Below, in pieces: positions 43,015 to 51,517 of a stretch of 64,000 bases of DNA. The number at the start of each line of letters is the position of its first letter. Position 1 is the stretch's first letter. This DNA comes from Eubacterium aggregans (GTDB lineage Bacteria; Bacillota; Clostridia; Eubacteriales; Eubacteriaceae). The stretch spans positions 1 to 64,000 of the forward strand of contig NZ_FNRK01000009.1 of the NCBI RefSeq assembly GCF_900107815.1, read 5' to 3'. The translations under genes were made by a program, and so were the position numbers. Below the pieces are notes generated by a model. It was not told the origin of the DNA. It saw nothing but the letters and a program-made list of their open reading frames with translations, and searched no databases.

Positions 43015-43392
43015 TTATTTTGGGATGGCGTATTCGAAGATGGCAGCTGTGGACAGCTGGGGATCTTCGATCATATCGATGGAACTTGGGAATTCCGGTT
43101 CAGCGGGGAGCTCGCACACTTTAAAGGAGCGCACTTCGATGATGGCTTTTCCATCCTCTTCTTTTAAAATCCGTCCGATGAATTCCATGTAGTCACCTGC
43201 GAAGCAAGGGACAAAAAGGCGAACCTTTTTAACCTTTGTGCAGCGGCTGACATTGCCGTAGGCCTTTGCCATCAGGCGATTAGCCAAGTCGTTCATATAA
43301 GTGATGGAGCGGGCACCGTTGACCACACCGCCACCGTAGAACACATCACGGTCCGACATTCTATATCTCATGGTTACTGTTTGTTCGTTCAT
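43015..43392 (-). CDS. Hotdog-fold protein, candidate subunit of beta-alanyl-CoA (or 3-aminoacyl-CoA):ammonia lyase
   Basis: 125 residues from ATG 43392 (AAGGAGG upstream; the longer reading overlaps the previous gene). A hotdog helix motif DVFYGGGVVNGARSITYMNDLANRLM (region near 15-40) resembles the YxGGLVNGA block of beta-alanyl-CoA:ammonia lyase (Acl) and of 3-aminobutyryl-CoA ammonia lyase (Kal), from memory of those families. VRLFVPCFAGDYMEFIGRI matches the second block. It follows another hotdog gene by 14 nt. The pair may form a hetero-oligomer that eliminates ammonia to give acryloyl-CoA. Confidence 0.68.
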   Translation of the reverse strand: MNEQTVTMRYRMSDRDVFYGGGVVNGARSITYMNDLANRLMAKAYGNVSRCTKVKKVRLFVPCFAGDYMEFIGRILKEEDGKAIIEVRSFKVCELPAEPEFPSSIDMIEDPQLSTAAIFEYAIPK

Positions 43393-43406
43393 CCTATGCC
43401 TCCTTC

Positions 43407-43862
43407 TTAATAATCGATTTCCCGCCAAGGATCCTTGACGTCGCCGCTGGGCTGATGTCCACGCTGGAGATCTTTCTTTACCACCAGGACAACGGTCCCT
43501 TCGGTGACGAGCTTGGGTTCATCAAAATAATGCATTTCCCCTGGTGCCGCATCGGTTTTTCCCATCCTGGAAGCAGGCGTGGCTACCTTATAACAAGCAA
43601 TCCGGCAGGTTCTGGATGTTCCCCCTACCTTTAACATTTCTGCGGTAAAATCCATCATATCACCGACGTAGACATCTTCATACAGCTCGACATCACTATA
43701 ACCCAGGCATAAAGATTCATCCCCATCATTTAAAATCATCAATTCAGTTTCAACATCACCGATAAAATCGAATTGACGGCCAAAGGGGACAATACCCTCT
43801 GGATTACCCGCATCCGCGGTGGTCATGTTGTAGCTTAAAAAAGCTTTTGTTCTTACACTCAC
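43407..43862 (-). CDS. Hotdog-fold protein, candidate beta-alanyl-CoA:ammonia lyase
   Basis: 151 residues. GDVETELMILNDGDESLCLGYSDVELYEDVYVGDMMDFTAEMLKVG (region near 35-80) and CRIACYKVATPASRMG and VVKKDLQRG resemble the Clostridium propionicum Acl protein, which is of nearly the same length, more closely than general thioesterases. Acl removes ammonia from beta-alanyl-CoA. It is the first gene of the three-gene operon (two hotdog proteins and a CoA-transferase) with terminators on both sides. It starts at 43862 with GGAGGG upstream. Confidence 0.72.
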   Translation of the reverse strand: MSVRTKAFLSYNMTTADAGNPEGIVPFGRQFDFIGDVETELMILNDGDESLCLGYSDVELYEDVYVGDMMDFTAEMLKVGGTSRTCRIACYKVATPASRMGKTDAAPGEMHYFDEPKLVTEGTVVLVVKKDLQRGHQPSGDVKDPWREIDY

Positions 43863-44030
43863 AATAATTCCCTCCTGTTTGTTTTATTGGTTAAATCGCA
43901 TTGCTTTCTGTGTTGTCTTAATAGTACGCCATCCCCTTTATATATAGTCAATTCCTAATTGAAAAATTTTTAACAATATTTTTGGTCAACACCCTCAAAC
44001 TCTCCCTTCGGTAGAGTGTTTGTTTTTTCA

Positions 44031-44064
44031 TAAAAAATCCCCGCCGTTGTAAAACGACGGGGGC
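44031..44064 (-). terminator. Terminator after acyl-CoA dehydrogenase AcdB
   Basis: In minus-strand sense CCCCGTCGTT, short loop, AACGGCGGGG (one G-U pair), then ATTTTTT. It begins 4 nt after the stop and separates AcdB from the hotdog operon. Confidence 0.88.
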
Positions 44065-44068
44065 TGGG

Positions 44069-45211
44069 TTAAGAGAAAATGTTTCCGCCGATAATCAGGC
44101 GCTGAATTTCGTTGGTGCCCTCGTAGATCTGGGTAATCTTGGCATCCCGGAACATCCGCTCTACGTGGAATTCCTTCATATACCCGCTGCCGCCCATCAT
44201 CTGGACGCACTCGGTGGTCACATGCATGGCCAGATCGGTGCAGGCCAGCTTCGCCTTGGCCGCATCAATGGCAAAATCCTCCCCGGCATCCTGACGGCTA
44301 ACGGCCTTGTAAAGGAGCAGTCTAGCCATATCGATGTCCACCTCCAGGTCTGCCATTCTAAAATTAAGGGCCTGGTGCTTGTGGATCGGTTTTCCAAATT
44401 GAATACGATCCTGCATAAAGGCGCGACAGGCTTCAAAGGCCCCCTGGGCCAATCCCAACCCCTGAGCTGCAACCCCCAAACGACCTGCATTCAGAGTCGT
44501 CAGGGCATAACGGAAGCCCTTTCCCTCTTCTCCAATCAGTCGATCCGCCGGGATATGGCAGTCCTCAAAGATGAGCTCCGATACCTGGGCACTGGCAATC
44601 CCACATTTATTTTCAATATGGCCAATTCGCACCCCAGGGGTCGTCTTTAAGTCCACTAAAAATGCGGACAACCCCTTAGAGCCTTTTTCGGGATCTGTGG
44701 AAGCGACTAAGAAGCAATAATCCGCAACGGGACCGTTCGTGATAAAGTGCTTCACGCCATTGATAATGTACTCATCCCCCACCTTCTCTGCTCGGGTTTT
44801 TGCGCCGCCAGCATCAGACCCAGTGTCGGGCTCCGTTAAAGCAAAGCATCCCAGAGCATCTCCACGGCAGAGCCGAGGCATACAGTGCTGCTGCTGAGCT
44901 TCATTGGCAAAGAGCATAATCGCCCCACCAAAGCCCGTGGTAGAAATGGAATAGGCAATTCCAAAGGACGAATCGACCTTGGATAGTTCCTCAATAATTA
45001 AAGTATAAGACAAGTAATCCCCACCCTGTCCCCCAACAGACGTCGGGTATTGGATCCCAATTAATCCTGCCTCTCCCAATTTTTTCACTAAGGACATATC
45101 GAAAGTCTTACCGTCGTCCCGATCAATGACGCCAGGAGCCAGCTCCTTTTCCGCAAACTCCCGGGCGACTCTCTGAATCATCTTCTGCTCTGCACTTAAA
45201 TCAAAATTCAT
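44069..45211 (-). CDS. Acyl-CoA dehydrogenase (copy B)
   Basis: 380 residues with all acyl-CoA dehydrogenase blocks: CFALTEPDTGSDAGGAKTRAE near 122 (signature), VKHFITNGPVADY, FGKPIHKHQALNFRMADLEVD and the catalytic Glu in IYEGTNEIQRLIIGG near 365. FAD enzyme using ETF as redox partner. It could reduce acryloyl-CoA or oxidise a branched or short acyl-CoA. It stands between the response-regulator phosphodiesterase and the hotdog operon, 14 kb from the start of the pyrimidine operon. Confidence 0.92.
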   Translation of the reverse strand: MNFDLSAEQKMIQRVAREFAEKELAPGVIDRDDGKTFDMSLVKKLGEAGLIGIQYPTSVGGQGGDYLSYTLIIEELSKVDSSFGIAYSISTTGFGGAIMLFANEAQQQHCMPRLCRGDALGCFALTEPDTGSDAGGAKTRAEKVGDEYIINGVKHFITNGPVADYCFLVASTDPEKGSKGLSAFLVDLKTTPGVRIGHIENKCGIASAQVSELIFEDCHIPADRLIGEEGKGFRYALTTLNAGRLGVAAQGLGLAQGAFEACRAFMQDRIQFGKPIHKHQALNFRMADLEVDIDMARLLLYKAVSRQDAGEDFAIDAAKAKLACTDLAMHVTTECVQMMGGSGYMKEFHVERMFRDAKITQIYEGTNEIQRLIIGGNIFS

Positions 45212-45576
45212 AATATTACCTCATCTGCTCATAATCTATTTCTTTTGCCAATGCGTGATTCCGGCCGGAAACCACCCAGTTTGGCTGTCGTAGAAAGGCC
45301 TAGGTGTACAGCATCCGCCCTCACCTTCCCATCCTAGTCATGAAACCGCCGTTTCATCAATAAGGGCAAGGACCTTTGACATACACCTGTTCCTTTCCAC
45401 GATGAAGCCTCACTGGGATAATTTCATGATAAGGCCTCGACTCCGTATAATGTCAAGGGATAGATTTTCCTTTTATCTCTTTTATTTTACGCAGCTTTCC
45501 CAGACTCTCTTTTAGTCATACGGTTTATTGCGATTTCATATTCCAATCAATTAACAGGGCGTAAAAAAAACTGCCC
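45212..45576 (-). other. Intergenic region with a long rod-like RNA fold, possible ncRNA or leader of AcdB
   Basis: On the minus strand GGAAAGG and AGGTGTA (45398-45382) pair with TACACCT and CCTTTCT (45308-45292), enclosing GCCCT/AGGGC pairs and the perfect hairpin TGAAAC-GGCG-GTTTCA (45356-45341). Together they form an irregular rod of about 105 nt. A TTGACA lies at 45456-45451 with a TATCAT box at the long spacing of 19. The fold is clear, the class unknown. The remaining sequence to the terminator is A/T-rich with nothing recognised. Confidence 0.5.
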
Positions 45577-45600
45577 TCATTGTGGCAGTTTTTTTACGTC
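45561..45600 (-). terminator. Terminator overlapping the phosphodiesterase stop
   Basis: In minus-strand sense GTAAAAAAACTGCC, loop, GGCAGTTTTTTTTAC: a long A/T-flanked stem with T8. The last codons of the upstream gene form its 5' arm. Confidence 0.92.
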
Positions 45601-48150
45601 CTGTGTTTTTCGATATTCTCGGACCATTTCCTGGAAACGGCTATTGTATTCAATGACATTTTCCACGCGCCTCTTGGTAAGAGAGGGAACAAAGGGTTTC
45701 GTAATATAATCATTGACACCAGAAGCTAACATATTGATTTGGAGGTCCTCCCGAGAATCCGATGAAATAATGATTACCGGGATATGAGCGGCCTGAGGCA
45801 TGGCATTCTTTGCTTCAAGAAAGGTTTGACCATCCATCACTGGCATTATAAGATCCAATAGGATAATGGCAATGGAATCCGCATCTCGGGACAAAATATC
45901 TATGGCCTCCTGACCGTTGGATGCCGTCATAATCGTATAGTTTTCTTCAAAAAGTTCAGCTAAAATATCCTGACTAACCGCAGAATCATCAATGATCAGC
46001 ATCTGATTACAGGGTACTTCTGAACCTTTTGCCTGTTTTAAAATCGTTTTTAATTCCCGTTCAATCTTACGTTCTGAGGTAACATCTGTAAAGGTTGCGC
46101 CAAAAATCTGATTTTCCGATTCTTTTTGAATCAGTTTAAGATGGATGTGATAATATTGGACATTCCCTTTTTCGGTAACACAAGAGCACTCACAATTGGC
46201 TTCCCCATCAGCACCGAGCGCTTCTTCAACCGCTTCGGAAAGTTTATCATATTCTACAGGTCCAAAAACAGTTAGTGGCGTTTGATCCGATCCAAACACC
46301 TGAAGATAAGCATTATTCATTCGCAGCGTATCTACCATACCATGCGCACGCTCTAAAATGGCATAAGGTACCGGGATACTTCTCAACAATAACCCCATCT
46401 CCGTCTCTGTCGACCATAACATTTCAAGTTCCGGGACATCGGTTTTGGTATGTGTCACTGAAGGCCCCGACTGATGACCTTCACGATTCATCGTCTTTTC
46501 AAAATCAGAAACTGGCATCGGTCGTGCAAAATAATACCCCTGGACATAACCACAACCAATACTCATGAGAAATTCAACCCGTTCACGGGTTTCCACGCCT
46601 TCAACCACCACTGGCATTCCTAACCATCCCGCCATTCGCGTAATCGAAGCAAGAATTTTTTCACTTTTGGTATTTTGAATATCCCTTGATAAAAATGCCA
46701 TATCAATTTTTAGAATATCTACATCAGTATCCTTCAAGGTATTCAGGGATGAATATCCACTTCCAAAGTCATCCATCAGGATGGTAAATCCCCTTTTTCT
46801 CAACTGTTTAATGATGCTTTTCATCATCTCGGGGTTCGACATATAGGCACTTTCCGTAATTTCCAGCTGCAAAAGCGCAATGGGTATTTGGTATTTCTCC
46901 ACTAAAGCCACTAAATCCTCAACGATACGAGGGTGATATAAACTAATGCGTGAAACATTAACCGAAACGGGAAGGACTGGATAGCCCTTGGTGAGCCACC
47001 GATGGATAATCTGACAAACCCTTTCCCACATATAATGATCCAGCCGAACGATGAAGCCATTTTTTTCAAAAACTGGTATAAATTCACCTGGTGAAATCAT
47101 GCCCTGCCTGGGATGGCGCCAACGAACCAAGGCCTCAGATCCACTAATCGTTCGGTGCATCAAACTATACTTTGGCTGAAGATAAACAACAAATTCCTTT
47201 TTCTCAATTGCCTGGACCATATCACTGAGAATTTGCTGCTCTTTCACTCGTTTTTGATGGAGTGCATCCCCATAGAAGGCATAACAGATATCGTAACGCC
47301 CTTTACAATACCTTGCCGCTTCTGTTGCTCGGGTATAAATCTCTTCAATCTCTACAAGCCCCTCTGGAATAACACAAGCCCCAAAGATAATTTCCATACG
47401 ATACCCTTGGCTAAAACTGGCAAATCCTTCGGCCGCTTTTTTCAAATTATTCTTTAAGGGCCACTCGTGATAGGGTGTACAGATACAAAAAACATCGGAC
47501 TCCATCCGCCCATAGGTCGTTTTAGGTTCTGACTTGGCGTCCCGGGCAATGGAATTTCCAATTTCAATCAGCAGGGTATCCCCGGCCGCTTTACCAAAGG
47601 AGGCATTGTATAGGCTGAACTGCTTGATATCCATTCGAAGGAAGACAAAGGTTTCATCCGGATATTTGGAAAGCATCCTCTGGGTCTCTTCCATAAAATA
47701 TCCACGGTTATAGATATTCGTCAGGGAGTCCCGCTTCACCAAATCCTGGATTCGCTCCATGAGTACGCTTTCCTTCCGGCCGATGATATTTTTCAACCGC
47801 ATTCGTAAAATTTCGGCATCATAAGGTTTGGTAATGTAATCCCAGGCTCCCAGATGCAGGCATTGCCGTTCGAGCCGACTGTCTTGTTCCCCAGTGGCCA
47901 CTAGAATAGGTATATTATTAAAACGACTTTCCTGACTAACCGCTCTGAGGAATTCCTCTCCATTGAGCCCCGGCAGCCATAAGTCCAGAATGACAGCCGA
48001 TAGCTCCTGATAGCGTTCTTGAAAGAGCGCCATGGCCTCCAAACCATCCACTGCTTCAATTATTTCATATTCAGGGGTCAGAATTTTTCGTAGAATCTTT
48101 CGATTAATCCGGTTATCCTCCACCATCATAACCATCGGTTTTTCTCTCAT
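45577..48150 (-). CDS. Response regulator with REC, degenerate GGDEF, EAL, PAS and second REC domains
   Basis: About 857 residues from ATG 48150 (GAGG upstream); a longer reading to 48270 would run through a hairpin. Domains in order: REC (VMMVEDNRINRK, acceptor Asp in VILDLWLPG, ITKPY); GGDEF-like domain whose site reads RMESDVFCI, so cyclase activity is unlikely; EAL domain with SEALVRWRHP, DDFGSGYSSL, DILKID and VVVEGVET, all catalytic blocks present; a PAS-like domain; a second REC (MLIIDDSAVSQ, LLDLIMPVMDG, ITKPF). It probably degrades cyclic di-GMP under phosphorylation control. It sits inside the pyrimidine/propionate gene set between etfA and acdB with its own terminators. Confidence 0.9.
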   Translation of the reverse strand: MREKPMVMMVEDNRINRKILRKILTPEYEIIEAVDGLEAMALFQERYQELSAVILDLWLPGLNGEEFLRAVSQESRFNNIPILVATGEQDSRLERQCLHLGAWDYITKPYDAEILRMRLKNIIGRKESVLMERIQDLVKRDSLTNIYNRGYFMEETQRMLSKYPDETFVFLRMDIKQFSLYNASFGKAAGDTLLIEIGNSIARDAKSEPKTTYGRMESDVFCICTPYHEWPLKNNLKKAAEGFASFSQGYRMEIIFGACVIPEGLVEIEEIYTRATEAARYCKGRYDICYAFYGDALHQKRVKEQQILSDMVQAIEKKEFVVYLQPKYSLMHRTISGSEALVRWRHPRQGMISPGEFIPVFEKNGFIVRLDHYMWERVCQIIHRWLTKGYPVLPVSVNVSRISLYHPRIVEDLVALVEKYQIPIALLQLEITESAYMSNPEMMKSIIKQLRKRGFTILMDDFGSGYSSLNTLKDTDVDILKIDMAFLSRDIQNTKSEKILASITRMAGWLGMPVVVEGVETRERVEFLMSIGCGYVQGYYFARPMPVSDFEKTMNREGHQSGPSVTHTKTDVPELEMLWSTETEMGLLLRSIPVPYAILERAHGMVDTLRMNNAYLQVFGSDQTPLTVFGPVEYDKLSEAVEEALGADGEANCECSCVTEKGNVQYYHIHLKLIQKESENQIFGATFTDVTSERKIERELKTILKQAKGSEVPCNQMLIIDDSAVSQDILAELFEENYTIMTASNGQEAIDILSRDADSIAIILLDLIMPVMDGQTFLEAKNAMPQAAHIPVIIISSDSREDLQINMLASGVNDYITKPFVPSLTKRRVENVIEYNSRFQEMVREYRKTQDVKKLPQ

Positions 48151-48424
48151 TTTTTCCTCTGCCACGCCTACTCTGCAGGCTTTTTCTAAAAATAATCCGT
48201 TTGAATGGTCGCTGTACAAAAGGGTCTTCATCCAAGAAGACCCTTTTTCGTGCAGCTGGCTACCATCCAAACGGAAAAGGCCCTAAAGCTTTGCGTCACT
48301 ACCTTTCAGTAGCTATGCCAAATAATATTTTCTTAAGTATAGCACTTTTTTTGCTGAATTGCAAACCTTTATCATATCGTCTGGTCAATAAAAATACTCC
48401 CATTTCCGGGAGTACTTTTACTCA
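48151..48424 (-). terminator. Two hairpins between etfA and the phosphodiesterase gene
   Basis: At 48391-48419 TACTCCC/GGGAGTA plus a T5-rich tail on the minus strand terminates the etf operon 6 nt after the etfA stop. At 48218-48247 a perfect 12-bp stem (AAAAGGGTCTTC with GAAGACCCTTTT, 6-nt loop) ends 67 nt before the phosphodiesterase start and could be an attenuator. The stretch between is A/T-rich. Confidence 0.85.
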
Positions 48425-49444
48425 TTATGCTTTTAAACTGGCGATGATGGCCGGAATGACCTGATGTACATCCCCCACTAAGCCAACATGAGCCACATCA
48501 AAGATTGGTGCGTGTTCATCCTTATTGATCGCCACAATGGTGTCCGACTCGGACATCCCTGCCAGGTGCTGAATGGCACCGGATATCCCACAGGCAATGT
48601 AAAGCTTCGGACGGACGGTCACACCGGTTTGTCCCACCTGTTTATCCGGAGTGGTCCATCCTGAATCCACGCAGGCACGGGAAGAGGCTACTTCTCCACC
48701 AAGCTTTTCTGCCAGGGACTTTAATAATTCAAAGCCCTCCGGTCCGCCAATTCCCCGGCCACCGGATACGATAATTTCGGCTTCACCCAGGGGCACGCCG
48801 TGCCGGGCTTCCTCAACAATTTGAACCACCTTTGCCAGAATATCCCCTTCTGATAGATTGCCCTTGATGGTTTCAATGGCACAGGCATCCTCCTGATATT
48901 CAGCCTTCTGCATGACCCCAGGGCGTACGGTGGACATCTGGGGACGGTTATTGGGGCAGATAATGGTGGCCATGAGATGACCACCAAAGGCCGGACGGGT
49001 TTGGAGAAGTTTTTTGTCGGACTCATCCACATCCAGCACGGTACAATCGGCGGTCAGGCCTGTCCCGACCTTTGCAGCAATTCGAGGGGCTAAATCCCGG
49101 CCGATGGTTGTCGCGCCCACCAGAACAGCTTCCGGCTGGCGTTCTAATATCAATTCTCCAATGACCTTGGCGTAAGCATCGGTGGTGTATACCCCCAGTA
49201 AGGCATCCTCCACAAAGAGAACCTGATCAGCACCGTAATGGGCCAGAGCTTCGACCTCATCGGTCATTCCATCCCCCAGCACCACAGCGGTGAGGGTGGT
49301 GCCAATCTTATCCGCCAGCTTCCGGCCTTCTCCTAAAAGCTCAATGGAGACGCCCATGGTTTTACCACGACGTTGTTCTGTGATAACCCATACACCCTTC
49401 CACTGACTAAAATCCAGGCCTCGGTTTACTTTTGCATTTGACAT
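48425..49444 (-). CDS. etfA: Electron transfer flavoprotein alpha subunit
   Basis: 339 residues. The C-terminal FAD domain is clear: [37 protein letters not shown] as the region near 225-262, [29 protein letters not shown] and [21 protein letters not shown]. No extra ferredoxin domain precedes the N-terminal domain, unlike some lactate or caffeyl-CoA Etf subunits. Cotranscribed with etfB and the acyl-CoA dehydrogenase gene, 13 nt downstream of etfB, so this ETF probably supplies electrons to that enzyme. Confidence 0.96.
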   Translation of the reverse strand: MSNAKVNRGLDFSQWKGVWVITEQRRGKTMGVSIELLGEGRKLADKIGTTLTAVVLGDGMTDEVEALAHYGADQVLFVEDALLGVYTTDAYAKVIGELILERQPEAVLVGATTIGRDLAPRIAAKVGTGLTADCTVLDVDESDKKLLQTRPAFGGHLMATIICPNNRPQMSTVRPGVMQKAEYQEDACAIETIKGNLSEGDILAKVVQIVEEARHGVPLGEAEIIVSGGRGIGGPEGFELLKSLAEKLGGEVASSRACVDSGWTTPDKQVGQTGVTVRPKLYIACGISGAIQHLAGMSESDTIVAINKDEHAPIFDVAHVGLVGDVHQVIPAIIASLKA

Positions 49445-49457
49445 ATTGTCACCCCTC

Positions 49458-50249
49458 CTATACCAGGTTTTCCTTCTTCATTTCGTCCATGAAGATCGCA
49501 GCCAATTCTCCAGGGGTTCCCATAAATTTCTCCCCGTGGAATTCCTTGACTGGTACAAAGCTTTTGTGCACATTGGTTGGGGAATTCTTCACCCCAATCT
49601 GGGTGGCATCCACATCAATATCCGCCATGCTCCAGAATCGGATGGGCGCATCCGGGCTATAGGCCTCGTAAATGCGGCGCATCCGGGGATAGCGGGGGGT
49701 ATTCAGCTCTTTAATGGTCGTTAAGAGTACTGGCAGAGGGCAACTAATTTCGTAATGTCCATCCTCCGTCGCCCGTTCAACCAATACGGCCTCCTCCGTC
49801 ACCTGAATTTTTTTCGCATAGGTAATCTGGGGGAGATCCAGGAATTCGGCAATCTCTGGCCCTACCTGGGCAGTGTCCCCATCAATGGCCTGACGGCCAC
49901 AGAAAATCAAATCATAATCCCCGATTTTCCGGAGGGCAGCACTCAGAATAGTTGCGGTGGCCCAGGTATCCGATCCGGCAAAGGCCCGATCTCCTAAGAG
50001 GATGGCTTCATCGGCACCCATGGCCAAGGCCTCTCTTAGGGCATCTGCTGCCTGGGGTGGCCCCATGGACAACACAGTAACATGAACATCATCCCGGCTA
50101 TCTTTGATGCGCAGGGCTTCCTCAATAGCATTTTTGTCATCCGGATTGATGATGCTGGGCACCCCATCACGGATCAGGGTCCCTGTCTCTTTATTGATCC
50201 GGACCTCATTGGTGTCCGGCACTTGTTTCGCACATACGATTATTTTCAT
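49458..50249 (-). CDS. etfB: Electron transfer flavoprotein beta subunit
   Basis: 263 residues from ATG 50249 (AGGAG upstream; the GTG just before is an alternative). Family blocks: [17 protein letters not shown] at the N-terminus, [58 protein letters not shown] and a terminal [13 protein letters not shown]. It holds an AMP or second FAD and interacts with the dehydrogenase. Whether this ETF bifurcates cannot be decided from sequence by eye. Confidence 0.96.
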   Translation of the reverse strand: MKIIVCAKQVPDTNEVRINKETGTLIRDGVPSIINPDDKNAIEEALRIKDSRDDVHVTVLSMGPPQAADALREALAMGADEAILLGDRAFAGSDTWATATILSAALRKIGDYDLIFCGRQAIDGDTAQVGPEIAEFLDLPQITYAKKIQVTEEAVLVERATEDGHYEISCPLPVLLTTIKELNTPRYPRMRRIYEAYSPDAPIRFWSMADIDVDATQIGVKNSPTNVHKSFVPVKEFHGEKFMGTPGELAAIFMDEMKKENLV

Positions 50250-50266
50250 CACGACTCCTGCCTTTC

Positions 50267-51403
50267 CTACTTCAGAATATTGGATGCGATGACGACCTTC
50301 ATAATTTCAGAGGTCCCCTCGTAAATTTCAGTGATTTTGGCATCCCGATACATCCGTTCCAAGGGGTAATCCTTCATATAGCCGTACCCCCCGTGGATTT
50401 GCAGGGCTAAATTAGTGACTTCTCTGGCCACTTCAGAGGCATGGAGCTTGGCCATGGCAGCTTCGGTGGTGAAGCTCTCTCCTCTATTTTCAAGATCGGC
50501 CGCTCGGTAAGTCATCCACCTGGCCGATTCCAATTTTGTCTTCATTTCTGCTAAATACCACTGGATTCCCTGAAGGTTTGCAATGGGTTTCCCAAACTGT
50601 ACCCGCTCCTTGGCGTATTGGATGGATAACTCCAAGGCACCCTGGGCAATGCCCAGCCCCTGGGCTGCTGTCCCAATACGGGCGCTATCCAGGACCATCA
50701 TGGCGTATTTAAAGCCCTTCCCCATTTTACCCAGGATATTGGCTTTAGGTACCCGGACATCGGTGAAAATAAGTTCCGCTGTCTGGGAGCCCTTGATCCC
50801 CATTTTATCTTCGATTTTCCCGATCTCAAAACCGGGAGTATCCCCTTCAACGATAAAGGCGGTTAATCCCTTAAGTCCCTTTGCTGGGTCGGTTTGGGCA
50901 ATAATGGTATAAATGGAAGCAATTCCTCCACCGGTGATAAAGCACTTGGTGCCATTTAAAATATAATCATCACCATCCGCCACTGCCGTGGTCTGTACGC
51001 GGGAAGCATCGGAGCCTGCTCCAGGCTCTGTCAGGGCAAAGGCTCCCAGCTCTCCCCCAGCCAGCAGGCGGGGCAGATAAGCTGCCTTTTGATCCTTATT
51101 CCCAAAGCGATTAATGAGCCAGGGGGTTACCCCGTGGATGGAGAGCATGGCTGCCTGGGTAGCACAGACCTTGGCGATTTCCTCAACGGCAATCACTTCA
51201 GCCAATTTATCCTCTCCGGAACCACCATATTCTGCTGGAAAGCCCAATCCGGTGATGCCGCATTCCGCCATGGCCTTGAAGGAATCCATGGGAAATTCTC
51301 CCGTTTTATCGATCTCCTCCGCCCGGGGCTCGCAGACCTCACTGGCGAATTGGGAGACCACCGTTTTAATCATCTGTTGTTCAGGTGTGAAACGAAAATC
51401 CAT
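50267..51403 (-). CDS. Acyl-CoA dehydrogenase (copy A), candidate acryloyl-CoA reductase
   Basis: 378 residues, with AFALTEPGAGSDASRVQTTA near 123, KCFITGGGIASIY, FGKPIANLQGIQWYLAEM and the catalytic Glu in IYEGTSEIMKVV near 364. It is first in an operon with etfB and etfA. In Clostridium propionicum acryloyl-CoA reductase is a complex of such a dehydrogenase with an ETF, and here the carbamoylase, dihydropyrimidinase and Pre genes lie just upstream. The assignment to acryloyl-CoA is therefore reasonable but inferred; butyryl-CoA dehydrogenase is the main alternative. Confidence 0.9.
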   Translation of the reverse strand: MDFRFTPEQQMIKTVVSQFASEVCEPRAEEIDKTGEFPMDSFKAMAECGITGLGFPAEYGGSGEDKLAEVIAVEEIAKVCATQAAMLSIHGVTPWLINRFGNKDQKAAYLPRLLAGGELGAFALTEPGAGSDASRVQTTAVADGDDYILNGTKCFITGGGIASIYTIIAQTDPAKGLKGLTAFIVEGDTPGFEIGKIEDKMGIKGSQTAELIFTDVRVPKANILGKMGKGFKYAMMVLDSARIGTAAQGLGIAQGALELSIQYAKERVQFGKPIANLQGIQWYLAEMKTKLESARWMTYRAADLENRGESFTTEAAMAKLHASEVAREVTNLALQIHGGYGYMKDYPLERMYRDAKITEIYEGTSEIMKVVIASNILK

Positions 51404-51448
51404 ATAAAATCTCCTCGTATAAAATTAAAGGGGCTGCCCCTTTAAAAG

Positions 51449-51495
51449 AAAGGTCATTATCAAGGGAGTGTCACTCGGATGATAATGACCTTTTT
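51449..51495 (-). terminator. Terminator of the carbamoylase gene
   Basis: AAAGGTCATTATC (51449-51461) pairs with GATAATGACCTTT (51481-51493), 13 bp around a 19-nt loop. The minus strand ends in TTTCTTTT; the plus strand in T5. Confidence 0.85.
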
Positions 51496-51517
51496 GATTA
51501 GCCGGTTAAATTAAAAA

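Noticed and set aside
48151-48270. N-terminal extension of the five-domain response regulator
   Set aside because: It would translate through a 12-bp terminator-like hairpin and adds residues outside the REC domain; ATG 48150 has its own ribosome site.
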